Source: an uncultured Ruminococcus sp.
GTDB taxonomy: Bacteria > Bacillota > Clostridia > Oscillospirales > Ruminococcaceae
Direction of reading: 5' to 3'
Length of the DNA stretch: 15,023 nucleotides
Assembly: GCA_910577575.1 (NCBI GenBank)
Contig: CAJTOG010000048.1
Location: forward strand, 1-15,023
Shown here: piece after piece, positions 5,989 to 13,072 of the stretch
How positions within the stretch are numbered: position 1 is the first letter of the stretch
Layout: every line of letters starts with the position of its first letter
Notes under the pieces: generated by a model
The model's database searches: none
What the model was told of the DNA's origin: nothing
The model's input: the letters and a program-made list of their open reading frames with translations, nothing else
Translations under genes and position numbers: made by a program

Positions 5989-8760
5989 TTAATATTTATT
6001 CAACGCATCAAGCAGTTTTCCAACATCTATTGGCTTTGCAAGATGCCCGTTCATTCCGCATTTCAAAGCTTCCTGCTGATCTTCAGCGAAAGCATTTGCA
6101 GTCATTGCAAGAATCGGTATTGAAGCAAGCTTTTTATTATCAAGTTTACGTATTTCCTTAGTTGCTTCATATCCGTTCATCACAGGCATTTGAATATCCA
6201 TAAGGACAATTTTGTAATAATCCGGTTTAGACCTTGCCAGCATTTCTACAGCTACTTTACCATTACCAGCAATTTCAACCTCAAATCCGACTTCTTTCAG
6301 AATTTCAGAAGCTATTTCTTGATTCAATTCATTATCTTCTACTAATAAAATACGTGATACTGAAGTTTTATCCGGTTTTTTTAAATTATTTATTTCTTCA
6401 TGCTGAAAATCATTAGAAACAGATTGCATATTGATTTCATTTGAATTATTTTCAGAATGCACCCTGAAAGTAAAGTTTATAACAACTTCTGTACCGACAC
6501 CCTGTTTACTTTTCACATCAATTGAACCATTCATCATATCAACAATATTCTTAGTAATTGCCATTCCGAGACCTGTTCCCTGAATACCGCTGTTTGTTGT
6601 ATTTCTTTCTCTGGAGAACAATTCAAAAATATGGTCCACAAATTCTTTGCTCATACCAATTCCGGTGTCCTTTACACTCAGTTCATAATTTGCATATCCT
6701 GCCGGAGCATTGTTTTTCTCCATAATTCTTACTTTTATTTTTCCGCCGTTTTCCGTATACTTTATAGAATTATTGATTATATTTATAAATACTCTGTTAA
6801 GTTGTAGGATATCACAATAAATTTCTTTGTTGACAATATCTGTTTCTATATCAAAATGTAATTGTTTTGACTGTATATTTGTATGAATAATATTTTGCAA
6901 TTCATTAACGAACTCCGGCAGACTGCATAATGTTTCCTCAAGCTGAAGCTTTCCGCTTTCAATCTGGCTTATATCAAGCACATCATTAATCAGTCCCAGC
7001 AGATGATTTCCGGATGATATAATCTTATAGAGATACTCTTTAACCTTTTCTTTATGTTCTATTTTGGAAATAGCAAGATTTGTGAAACCTATAATTGCAT
7101 TCATCGGAGTACGTATATCATGGGACATATTGGAAAGAAATACGCTTTTTGCCTTGTTTGCACTGTTAGCCTGAACAAGAGCAGTTTCAAGAAGCCGTTT
7201 CTGTTCCATTTCATGACGTGTTTCTTCATCAACATTTCTGAATCCGAGTACAACACGATGATGTCCGTTCCATGTTCCGACTTTTACAGCTTTTGCTCCA
7301 TAATATTCTATTTCTCCGTTTTTTACAATACGGAAATTCACATATAAAAGTTCTTTTGAAGAAAATTCTTTTTTCAGGAAATCAACAGAAAGAAACTGCT
7401 GCATCATTTCCTTGTCATCACTAAATACAAATGAATGTACATGTTTTTCCATATTTTCTTCAAACGAGGAGTCTGTATCAATATAAAGCGAAGATGCACC
7501 GTTATTATCTGAACGAAGCGATGTACATGTATCATCATCAAGGTCAATAAGAACTATACGGTTATAGTCAATACTAAGAGCCTGTATCATTTCCATCTGA
7601 CGTCTTTCATTTTCCTGCTCCTGCTGTTTCTGAGCAGTACAGTCAAGAAGAAAACGCTGATAGAAAAATTCTCCGTTTTCTTTCAAAAGTTTTACATTGC
7701 CCATAACATGAATAACCTTACCGTCATTGTGTTTAACACGATATTCTACACTTACACTGTCCCCTTCATGATTAAGAGTTTTTATTGCACTAAGGAGATT
7801 CAGTTTGTCCTCATCAATTACAGATTCAGCAATCATATCAAACTTACTTGTCAATTCATCATACGATTTATAACCAAGTATTTTAAGTGCAGTTCTGTTA
7901 ACATTGATAATATGCTTTCCGTCTGTTGAATGACAGAGTATACCACAGTCAACGGATGCAAAAATAGCCTCAAGAACATGATTTTTCTTTATAATTTCTT
8001 GTTCATATAATCTTTCCTGAGTTATATCAATTCCTATGCCGGCAGTGCCCATAACAGTTCCGTCCAAATCATAAAGCGGAAATTTATAAGTTGTAAGTAT
8101 CTTCATCTCATTTCCGGACATAACGGTCTCTTCCGAAACACAAATCCGCTTGCTTCGTATTACTTCAAGGTCTGATTCCATGCAATCACGACCACTCTCA
8201 GGGTCACTGGGGTCAACATCCCAGATATAGAAATGGTCTTTTCCCTCAACCTGCTTTTTGGTTTTATTTACTGTTTGACAGAAGCTGTCATTTACTTTTT
8301 CATGTATACCTTCTTTGTTCTTATACCAAATAAGATTAGGAGTACTATTTATTGTTGACTCAAGAAAATGATTTGTCTGCCAGTAATCCTTACTCATTTT
8401 ACAAGTCTGCTGCCACCTAAGAAACCGGAATTCTATTTCATCATCTGACATGGGAAGAGTCCATATATCAGTAATTTCCGATAAAAATTCGGATAAACCT
8501 AAAATGTGTTCCTTTTTTGCAATCAGAATCAGCTGTGCATTATCTTTTTTTCTTTTAATAAGAAGATTAAGTATTTCTTTTCCGTCTACACCATTATAGT
8601 TATAAAATATAACATCTGCTTTTTCAGCAAAATCATTATTAAAACTTACGGTTTCAGAGAAATCATGAGAAAAGAAATCCATAGGCGGCATCTGCTTTAT
8701 CAAATCAAATGTTCCACATGGATTGCCTGTTAAATAAAAATCAAGATGACAATAGTATAT
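5989..8760 (-). CDS. Soluble hybrid sensor histidine kinase (pseudo-receiver, PAS-like repeats, HisKA, HATPase, receiver)
   Basis: Cytoplasmic hybrid kinase, 923 aa from the proposed start, with no membrane segment. Order: N-terminal degenerate receiver (1-120); PAS domains at about 132-250 and 263-377; a third sensor-like region at about 397-515; HisKA with His547 in SHDIRTP; HATPase with N-box Asn663/664, DTGIGM from Asp698 and GTGLGM (728-733); and a C-terminal receiver (803-923) with acidic E808/D809, phospho-acceptor Asp855 in LMDIQMP, Thr887 and Lys909. Both phospho-sites are intact, so phosphate should pass His547 to Asp855 and then probably to a phosphotransfer protein elsewhere. The start is unusual: promoter and AGGGAGGG point to ATA 8760, whereas a TTG at 8805 lies inside the promoter and the first in-frame ATG is at 8694 without a ribosome site. 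The signal and output are unknown. Confidence 0.9.
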   Translation of the reverse strand: MYYCHLDFYLTGNPCGTFDLIKQMPPMDFFSHDFSETVSFNNDFAEKADVIFYNYNGVDGKEILNLLIKRKKDNAQLILIAKKEHILGLSEFLSEITDIWTLPMSDDEIEFRFLRWQQTCKMSKDYWQTNHFLESTINSTPNLIWYKNKEGIHEKVNDSFCQTVNKTKKQVEGKDHFYIWDVDPSDPESGRDCMESDLEVIRSKRICVSEETVMSGNEMKILTTYKFPLYDLDGTVMGTAGIGIDITQERLYEQEIIKKNHVLEAIFASVDCGILCHSTDGKHIINVNRTALKILGYKSYDELTSKFDMIAESVIDEDKLNLLSAIKTLNHEGDSVSVEYRVKHNDGKVIHVMGNVKLLKENGEFFYQRFLLDCTAQKQQEQENERRQMEMIQALSIDYNRIVLIDLDDDTCTSLRSDNNGASSLYIDTDSSFEENMEKHVHSFVFSDDKEMMQQFLSVDFLKKEFSSKELLYVNFRIVKNGEIEYYGAKAVKVGTWNGHHRVVLGFRNVDEETRHEMEQKRLLETALVQANSANKAKSVFLSNMSHDIRTPMNAIIGFTNLAISKIEHKEKVKEYLYKIISSGNHLLGLINDVLDISQIESGKLQLEETLCSLPEFVNELQNIIHTNIQSKQLHFDIETDIVNKEIYCDILQLNRVFINIINNSIKYTENGGKIKVRIMEKNNAPAGYANYELSVKDTGIGMSKEFVDHIFELFSRERNTTNSGIQGTGLGMAITKNIVDMMNGSIDVKSKQGVGTEVVINFTFRVHSENNSNEINMQSVSNDFQHEEINNLKKPDKTSVSRILLVEDNELNQEIASEILKEVGFEVEIAGNGKVAVEMLARSKPDYYKIVLMDIQMPVMNGYEATKEIRKLDNKKLASIPILAMTANAFAEDQQEALKCGMNGHLAKPIDVGKLLDALNKY

Positions 8761-8767
8761 AGTTAAT

Positions 8768-8775
8768 CCCTCCCT
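8768..8775 (-). promoter_or_regulatory. Ribosome binding site deciding the hybrid kinase start
   Basis: AGGGAGGG (8775-8768) is a strong Shine-Dalgarno sequence in a short leader about 12 nt after the predicted transcription start. Counting 7 nt downstream gives the in-frame codon ATA at 8760. No ATG, GTG or TTG in the kinase frame lies within 50 nt. Confidence 0.65.
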
Positions 8776-8793
8776 GTATTTTACTATATTATA

Positions 8794-8822
8794 ATTATAG
8801 CACAATCCGATTAAAATTTCAA
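8794..8822 (-). promoter_or_regulatory. Promoter of the hybrid kinase gene
   Basis: On the minus strand, TTGAAA (8822-8817) and TATAAT (8799-8794) are separated by exactly 17 bp, with a very AT-rich stretch upstream that could act as an UP element. Transcription should begin near 8787, downstream of the TTG at 8805. Translation therefore cannot start at that codon on this transcript. Confidence 0.78.
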
Positions 8823-8900
8823 GAGTCTGAATGGAAAATATATATATAATTTTTTATTCATATTAACAATATTTTGGTTTATATTATAAATAATTTTAAA

Positions 8901-8933
8901 CAAAAAACTGCATAGTATCTGAAACTATGCAGT
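8901..8933 (-). terminator. Intrinsic terminator of the cellulase operon
   Basis: A perfect 10-bp stem pairs ACTGCATAGT (8907-8916) with ACTATGCAGT (8924-8933) around a 7-nt loop. On the minus strand it is followed by a run of T ending at 8902. It lies about 110 nt past the cellulase stop and separates that operon from the hybrid kinase promoter. Confidence 0.82.
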
Positions 8934-9040
8934 CTTTCTGATTTATCCCCCTGTTAGGGATACCCACATTATATAATCTTAAACAATATTTCCGAAACGG
9001 CTTATGTGCAGTGCCGCAATCAGATTTATTGCAGATTGCT
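8934..9040 (-). other. Cellulase 3' untranslated region with small hairpins
   Basis: Between the cellulase stop and its terminator there is no coding sequence. Three short inverted repeats are visible: TATCCC/GGGATA (8944-8949 with 8957-8962), CGGC/GCCG (8998-9001 with 9013-9016) and GCAATC/GATTGC (9016-9021 with 9034-9039). They could protect the 3' end of the mRNA, but none resembles a known RNA element that I can name. Confidence 0.3.
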
Positions 9041-11311
9041 TTATTTTTTAACAAATTCCTGTCTCATGCTTATAAGGTCATAAACATCTATTTTTTCGTC
9101 CTTGCATAAATCTCCTGCTTTCCAGTCGATTAACTTTCCTTCACCGAGCAGCCATTTCTTCATCATAACAAGGTCAGCAATTGTAAATTCACCATCAGCA
9201 TTTACATCTCCCTTAACACCAGTTGATGTTTGACTGTTGTCATATTCATATACAAGAGTAACTTTTGTATATTCAATAACAATATCGCTTCCGCCATCTC
9301 CCTGTTTTTCGGAGAATGCCCACCAGCCTGTCTGAAGTTCAGCAGTATCTCCGGCAACTGATGCTTTTACATTTTTTGTATCTGCATCTATAAATTCACC
9401 ATCAAAAGGGATAACAATTTCAGTAACCCCATTTGAGAAAGAATAATTTTTACAGCCCCAGAATGCGTCGCCACCGGTCAGAGGAATAAGCTCATTGAAA
9501 CAAAGTCCGCCACCACCGCTGTAATAAGAAGAACCTTCTTTTGAATAGCTGTTTACCGAAAGTATAATTTCTTTAAGGTGTTCCTTATCACCGAGTGAAA
9601 TAATCTTAGCACCATCTTTGTCTTCAAGTTCATTGAAATTATATACAGTTTCCTTGACCGTAATATCAGGAGCTTCATAAATTGTCTTATCTGTTTTTTC
9701 ATCAGAAATAACAATCTGTGCAACTGAAAGCGGGGGAAGTTCAACTTCAATTTTATTTCCTGAAATATCATTCTGTACATCAATAATACGGATTTCACTG
9801 CTGTCCTGTGTTATAGCATAAACAACCGCACTCTGATAATCTGAAGAAGAACCGGCAATATCAATAACAGCCTTTTCAGAGCTTGTCTTATCTTTATTTG
9901 ACAAAACAACTGTTATTTCTGAATCATCACTACCGTTAATTGCAGCAAATGATGCAGATTTTGAAATATCATCTGTCTTCGATTCTACAAGAGTATCACC
10001 GAATGATGCACCGTTTCCGTCATAATTGGTATAGAGATTAATAGCTGACTCAACATACGGACATTCCGGAAGCGTACCCCAATAAGTTGCAAAATAAACA
10101 TTGTTCATAGCAAAAGCACCCAGAGCCTCTGTTTCTGCGATAGCTGAAACAACTGATTTGCCAGTAATCTTTTCATTTGCAATATCAGCAAGATTGTATT
10201 CAGAAACAGCAAGCTTTGTACCGGGATAATATTTTTCAATGGATTCCTGAAGTCTTGTAAGGAACGGAAAATATTTTCCGTAATAAGGCTGAAGCCAGCT
10301 GTTTTCTGCATAGTTTTCATCATAAAGACTTCTTGCTGCCTGCAATTTTGCATCATCAGTAGCACAGTCCTGTGCATAATAATGAACATCAAAAACATCA
10401 AGCAAACGTTTTCCTGTTTCCTGTTCAGCCTGAGCCATTCTCTCAAGATAATAATCAACATACCAGTCGTAATTATTCTTTATTTTTTCCCAGTCAGGGT
10501 CTGTAAATTCCCCGCTGTTTCCTGCCATGATACAGGGAAGCATTCCCCAGAATGCAGGACCGAAAACTTCAGCATCAGGGTCTATTTCCTTGACTACCGT
10601 TGCAAGCTCAATTGATTTGTCAATCAGTTCGTTACAGCCTGCTTCTTCAGGATGATTGAGCGGATGGGTATCATTCCATAAAAACGGTTCATTATCAAGG
10701 CTGTATCCCTGAATACCCGCAGAAGTATTTGCACCCCCAAGAGTCTTAACAAGATAGTTTACATATTCATCCATATAAACCTTATTGTCCGTCAGGTCAG
10801 GAGTAAGCGAAAGTTCACCATTTTTTCTGAATAAAACTTCATTCCACCTTGCAGATGGTGCTTTTTCACTTTCGTTTACTGTTCCTTTCTTATCAGCAGA
10901 AACGTATCCTGCCATTTGCAAAGTTGTAATTTTATATGGAACATTATACTCCTCGCATTCTTCCGAAAGTTTTCTTGCTGCATAACCTGCTCCGTTATTC
11001 TCATCACCAATATTTGTATCAGAACTGTTTACCCAGTCTTCACCTGCATTTGACCAGTTGGTTTCCCAGTTGTAACCTGTATATCTGTTTCCGCCCTGAC
11101 GTACAGCATTGACTTTTACATTCTTATAGTTATTGACATTTCCATATTGGTTGATTCCGTAAATATACGGACTGATTTCCTTTTTCTCACCTGAAAGGTC
11201 AACAGTTACATTCATATTATATGAATTTTCTGCAGCAGCGGCATTGAATGCAATAGGTACAGAAGTAACTGCAAACATCATAGCAGTCAGAAACGGTTTA
11301 ATTTTTTTCAT
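9041..11311 (-). CDS. Secreted GH44 endoglucanase/xyloglucanase with C-terminal dockerin
   Basis: Cellulosomal glycoside hydrolase family 44 enzyme, 756 aa, cutting internal beta-1,4 bonds of glucans such as cellulose, xyloglucan or mixed glucans. Residues 1-27 are a signal peptide (basic start, hydrophobic core, AFNAAAA end). The catalytic part (about 30-535) has the acid/base Glu208 in YSLDNEP and the nucleophile Glu371 in VSEYNL, both typical of GH44. Residues about 550-690 form a beta-rich, Trp/Tyr-containing module, probably carbohydrate-binding and perhaps of a Ruminococcus CBM family such as CBM76; this is not provable here. Residues 700-755 are a type I dockerin with two calcium-loop repeats, meaning attachment to a cohesin scaffold. 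ATG 11311 is preferred over ATG 11320, which lies only 1 nt from AGGAGG. The ribosome site lies in the end of the regulator gene upstream, and the gap between the two genes is 5 nt. Confidence 0.95.
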   Translation of the reverse strand: MKKIKPFLTAMMFAVTSVPIAFNAAAAENSYNMNVTVDLSGEKKEISPYIYGINQYGNVNNYKNVKVNAVRQGGNRYTGYNWETNWSNAGEDWVNSSDTNIGDENNGAGYAARKLSEECEEYNVPYKITTLQMAGYVSADKKGTVNESEKAPSARWNEVLFRKNGELSLTPDLTDNKVYMDEYVNYLVKTLGGANTSAGIQGYSLDNEPFLWNDTHPLNHPEEAGCNELIDKSIELATVVKEIDPDAEVFGPAFWGMLPCIMAGNSGEFTDPDWEKIKNNYDWYVDYYLERMAQAEQETGKRLLDVFDVHYYAQDCATDDAKLQAARSLYDENYAENSWLQPYYGKYFPFLTRLQESIEKYYPGTKLAVSEYNLADIANEKITGKSVVSAIAETEALGAFAMNNVYFATYWGTLPECPYVESAINLYTNYDGNGASFGDTLVESKTDDISKSASFAAINGSDDSEITVVLSNKDKTSSEKAVIDIAGSSSDYQSAVVYAITQDSSEIRIIDVQNDISGNKIEVELPPLSVAQIVISDEKTDKTIYEAPDITVKETVYNFNELEDKDGAKIISLGDKEHLKEIILSVNSYSKEGSSYYSGGGGLCFNELIPLTGGDAFWGCKNYSFSNGVTEIVIPFDGEFIDADTKNVKASVAGDTAELQTGWWAFSEKQGDGGSDIVIEYTKVTLVYEYDNSQTSTGVKGDVNADGEFTIADLVMMKKWLLGEGKLIDWKAGDLCKDEKIDVYDLISMRQEFVKK

Positions 11312-11316
11312 GATAA

Positions 11317-12216
11317 TCATTCCTCCTGAAAATTATTTTTTTCCTCGCACCATAAACTCACTTCAGGTACGGGTTTATTATTACTTGTATTCGGCATACG
11401 AAAAGGTCCGTGCTGCCAGTTATCTATATTGCAGTCCAGAAACTGAATATATCTCGAAAGCGACTGTGCAAGAATAAGCATAACAGTCAAGGCAGTACTG
11501 TTGCTGTAACCATATACAATAGAAGCTTCCTCTGAATCATCAACAGCAATCCTCCACATAATGCCGAGACGGTCAAGCCTGTCAACTATATATTTAAGTT
11601 TTTCGGGTAAGATATCAAGATGTCTTGTAAGATAATCAATTGACTGAAGTCTGTCTCTTCTTCCACTTCCAAGATAATAAATAAGTTTAAGCGTATCAGG
11701 GTCAGCGAGAGTTTCAAAAATAGTCACCATCATTTCAGTATTCTTCACATAAGGATACAATCCTTCTTCCGGAACTTTTACAAAGCAGAAATATTTCAGG
11801 TCTTCATTAAGTCTTGTAAGAGCCATTTCATAGTCAGTCTTTATCTCGCCATAAGTTTCAAGTTCAAGATTTTCAGGATAATGAATCTTTGATTTCCTAT
11901 ATTTCGTAAAAGCTCCCATTGCAGAATAAAAAATTTTCATAATCAGGTCAGCACGTTCATTTTCAGGAGTCTGCCTGATAATTTTATTTATTATAAGTTC
12001 AATGTCAATTTCACTGCATACCTCATCAACTCCGAAAAGAGAATCGATAGAAACACCAAGAGCCGAAGAAATTGAAGGTAAAAGCTCACTGTCAGGATAA
12101 CTTCCCTTCTCCCATTTTGATACAGCCTGCGGAGTAACATTGAGTATCTTAGCAAGCTGAACCTGCGTAAGACCACAGCGTTTTCTAAATCCGGCTAAAT
12201 TTTCTCCGAAACTTAT
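11317..12216 (-). CDS. Two-headed HTH regulator (XRE N-terminus, ArsR-like winged helix C-terminus)
   Basis: DNA-binding protein, 299 aa from the proposed start, in one operon with the cellulase and ending 5 nt before it. Residues 3-62 are a classic XRE/Cro-CI helix-turn-helix: GLTQVQLAKILNVTPQAVSKWEKG, the typical turn and recognition helices (residues 15-38). Residues about 160-236 look like a second DNA-binding domain of ArsR type: LADPDTLKLIYYLGSG, then a helical stretch and DRLDRLGI before a wing-like segment. No signal or membrane segment is present. The start is unusual: the promoter lies at 12250-12278 and GGGGGTGG at 12230-12223, so translation should begin near 12216, where the in-frame codon is ATA. 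An ATG at 12249 falls between the -10 and the transcription start. It probably controls its own operon in response to an unknown cue. Confidence 0.82.
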   Translation of the reverse strand: MSFGENLAGFRKRCGLTQVQLAKILNVTPQAVSKWEKGSYPDSELLPSISSALGVSIDSLFGVDEVCSEIDIELIINKIIRQTPENERADLIMKIFYSAMGAFTKYRKSKIHYPENLELETYGEIKTDYEMALTRLNEDLKYFCFVKVPEEGLYPYVKNTEMMVTIFETLADPDTLKLIYYLGSGRRDRLQSIDYLTRHLDILPEKLKYIVDRLDRLGIMWRIAVDDSEEASIVYGYSNSTALTVMLILAQSLSRYIQFLDCNIDNWQHGPFRMPNTSNNKPVPEVSLWCEEKNNFQEE

Positions 12217-12222
12217 GGAAAT

Positions 12223-12230
12223 CCACCCCC
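12223..12230 (-). promoter_or_regulatory. Ribosome binding site deciding the XRE regulator start
   Basis: GGGGGTGG (12230-12223) matches GGAGGTG with one mismatch and lies about 12 nt after the predicted transcription start. Six nt downstream is the in-frame ATA at 12216, directly before the codons for SFGENL, a very common beginning of XRE regulators. Confidence 0.6.
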
Positions 12231-12249
12231 ATTCATTTGCTTTAACCAT

Positions 12250-12278
12250 ATTATACCACAAATTGCAGTTGAAATCAA
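12250..12278 (-). promoter_or_regulatory. Promoter of the XRE regulator-cellulase operon
   Basis: On the minus strand, TTGATT (12278-12273) and TATAAT (12255-12250) are separated by exactly 17 bp, with an extended TGG before the -10. Transcription should start near 12243. This would be the only promoter needed for both the regulator and the cellulase, as no other good one precedes the cellulase. Confidence 0.78.
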
Positions 12279-12343
12279 GCAACATAAATTCCATATATTC
12301 AACTTTAAATTGAGACATAAACGAAAAATTGTATTATAAGTAA

Positions 12344-13072
12344 TTATAAAATAAAAGATTCCTCAAGAAAATTCTTATTTTCTTTCCAATCCGGAAGCAT
12401 TACCTGCAAAAGCGAATAAAATTTACCCGAATGATTCGGATGAATCAGATGGCAAAACTCATGTGTAATAACATATTCAATACAAATTCTTGGTGTTTCA
12501 ATAAGTCTTTTATTAAGAGTAATAATTCCCTTAACCGACTGACAGCTTCCCCACCGTGATGTCATATTTCTGACTTTCAATTTAGGAAATTCAATATTAT
12601 ACGGTTCAAATTTTTTATAAACCTGACTCATGATATCAGAAAAAATATCTATGCACTGAACATCAAGCCATGTATCAAGAAGGTTTCTTTTTCTGCTGTA
12701 ATAATCAGGACGCTTCACATGAATATATACATATATTCCGTCGCATGATACATATTCAGAATTGTCCTTCTCAACTTTAATTCTCATGTTCCTGCCCAGA
12801 AGCGTTACATTTTCACCACTTATATACTGCATCCCTGTTTTTGAAAATTCCATGTGACTGAAATTGCTGAGTGCTCTAAAAATGTAATCTGTTTTGCTGA
12901 TAATAAAATTCTCAACAGTCTCTACAGGAGTTTTCACAGAAGCCGACACATAAACATTACCGTCATGGCGTATTCTCAAATTTATATTTTTTACTTCCTT
13001 ACGCTCAAATGTATATTCAATAACCCCCTTTGCAGTCTTGACTGTTCTTTTTTCAGATGATAATAGTTCCAT
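12344..13072 (-). CDS. YgjP-like (DUF45) zinc metallopeptidase, restriction-associated
   Basis: Putative zinc-dependent hydrolase, 242 aa, of the YgjP/DUF45 group related to SprT and M48 peptidases. The zinc site is clear: HEFCH with His204, Glu205 and His208, followed by HPNHSGKFY and LLQVMLPDW as in this family. The upstream signature SRWGSCQSVKGIITLN (172-187) is equally typical. There is no signal or membrane segment. ATG 13072 is chosen because AGGAGG lies 5 nt before it; a TTG one codon earlier is less likely. The start overlaps the HsdR stop (TGATG), so translation is coupled. Members of this family are often found beside type I restriction genes. Whether it processes a restriction subunit or acts independently is not known. 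Confidence 0.92.
   Translation of the reverse strand: MELLSSEKRTVKTAKGVIEYTFERKEVKNINLRIRHDGNVYVSASVKTPVETVENFIISKTDYIFRALSNFSHMEFSKTGMQYISGENVTLLGRNMRIKVEKDNSEYVSCDGIYVYIHVKRPDYYSRKRNLLDTWLDVQCIDIFSDIMSQVYKKFEPYNIEFPKLKVRNMTSRWGSCQSVKGIITLNKRLIETPRICIEYVITHEFCHLIHPNHSGKFYSLLQVMLPDWKENKNFLEESFIL

Noticed and set aside
9016..9050. GCAATC/GATTGC hairpin followed by TTTATTTTTT on the plus strand, resembling a terminator
   Set aside because: No plus-strand gene lies upstream within several kb, and it overlaps the end of the minus-strand cellulase. The real minus-strand terminator is at 8901-8933.
10105..10461. 118-codon open frame inside the cellulase gene on the same strand
   Set aside because: It is a shifted reading of the GH44 gene, which has full-length family motifs. 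Its Leu/Met/Arg-rich composition is typical of an out-of-phase shadow.
12217..12318. N-terminal extension of the XRE regulator from 12318 (34 extra residues)
   Set aside because: This stretch contains the -35, the -10 and the ribosome site, and its translation does not resemble XRE proteins. It is an artefact of an open frame running upstream.
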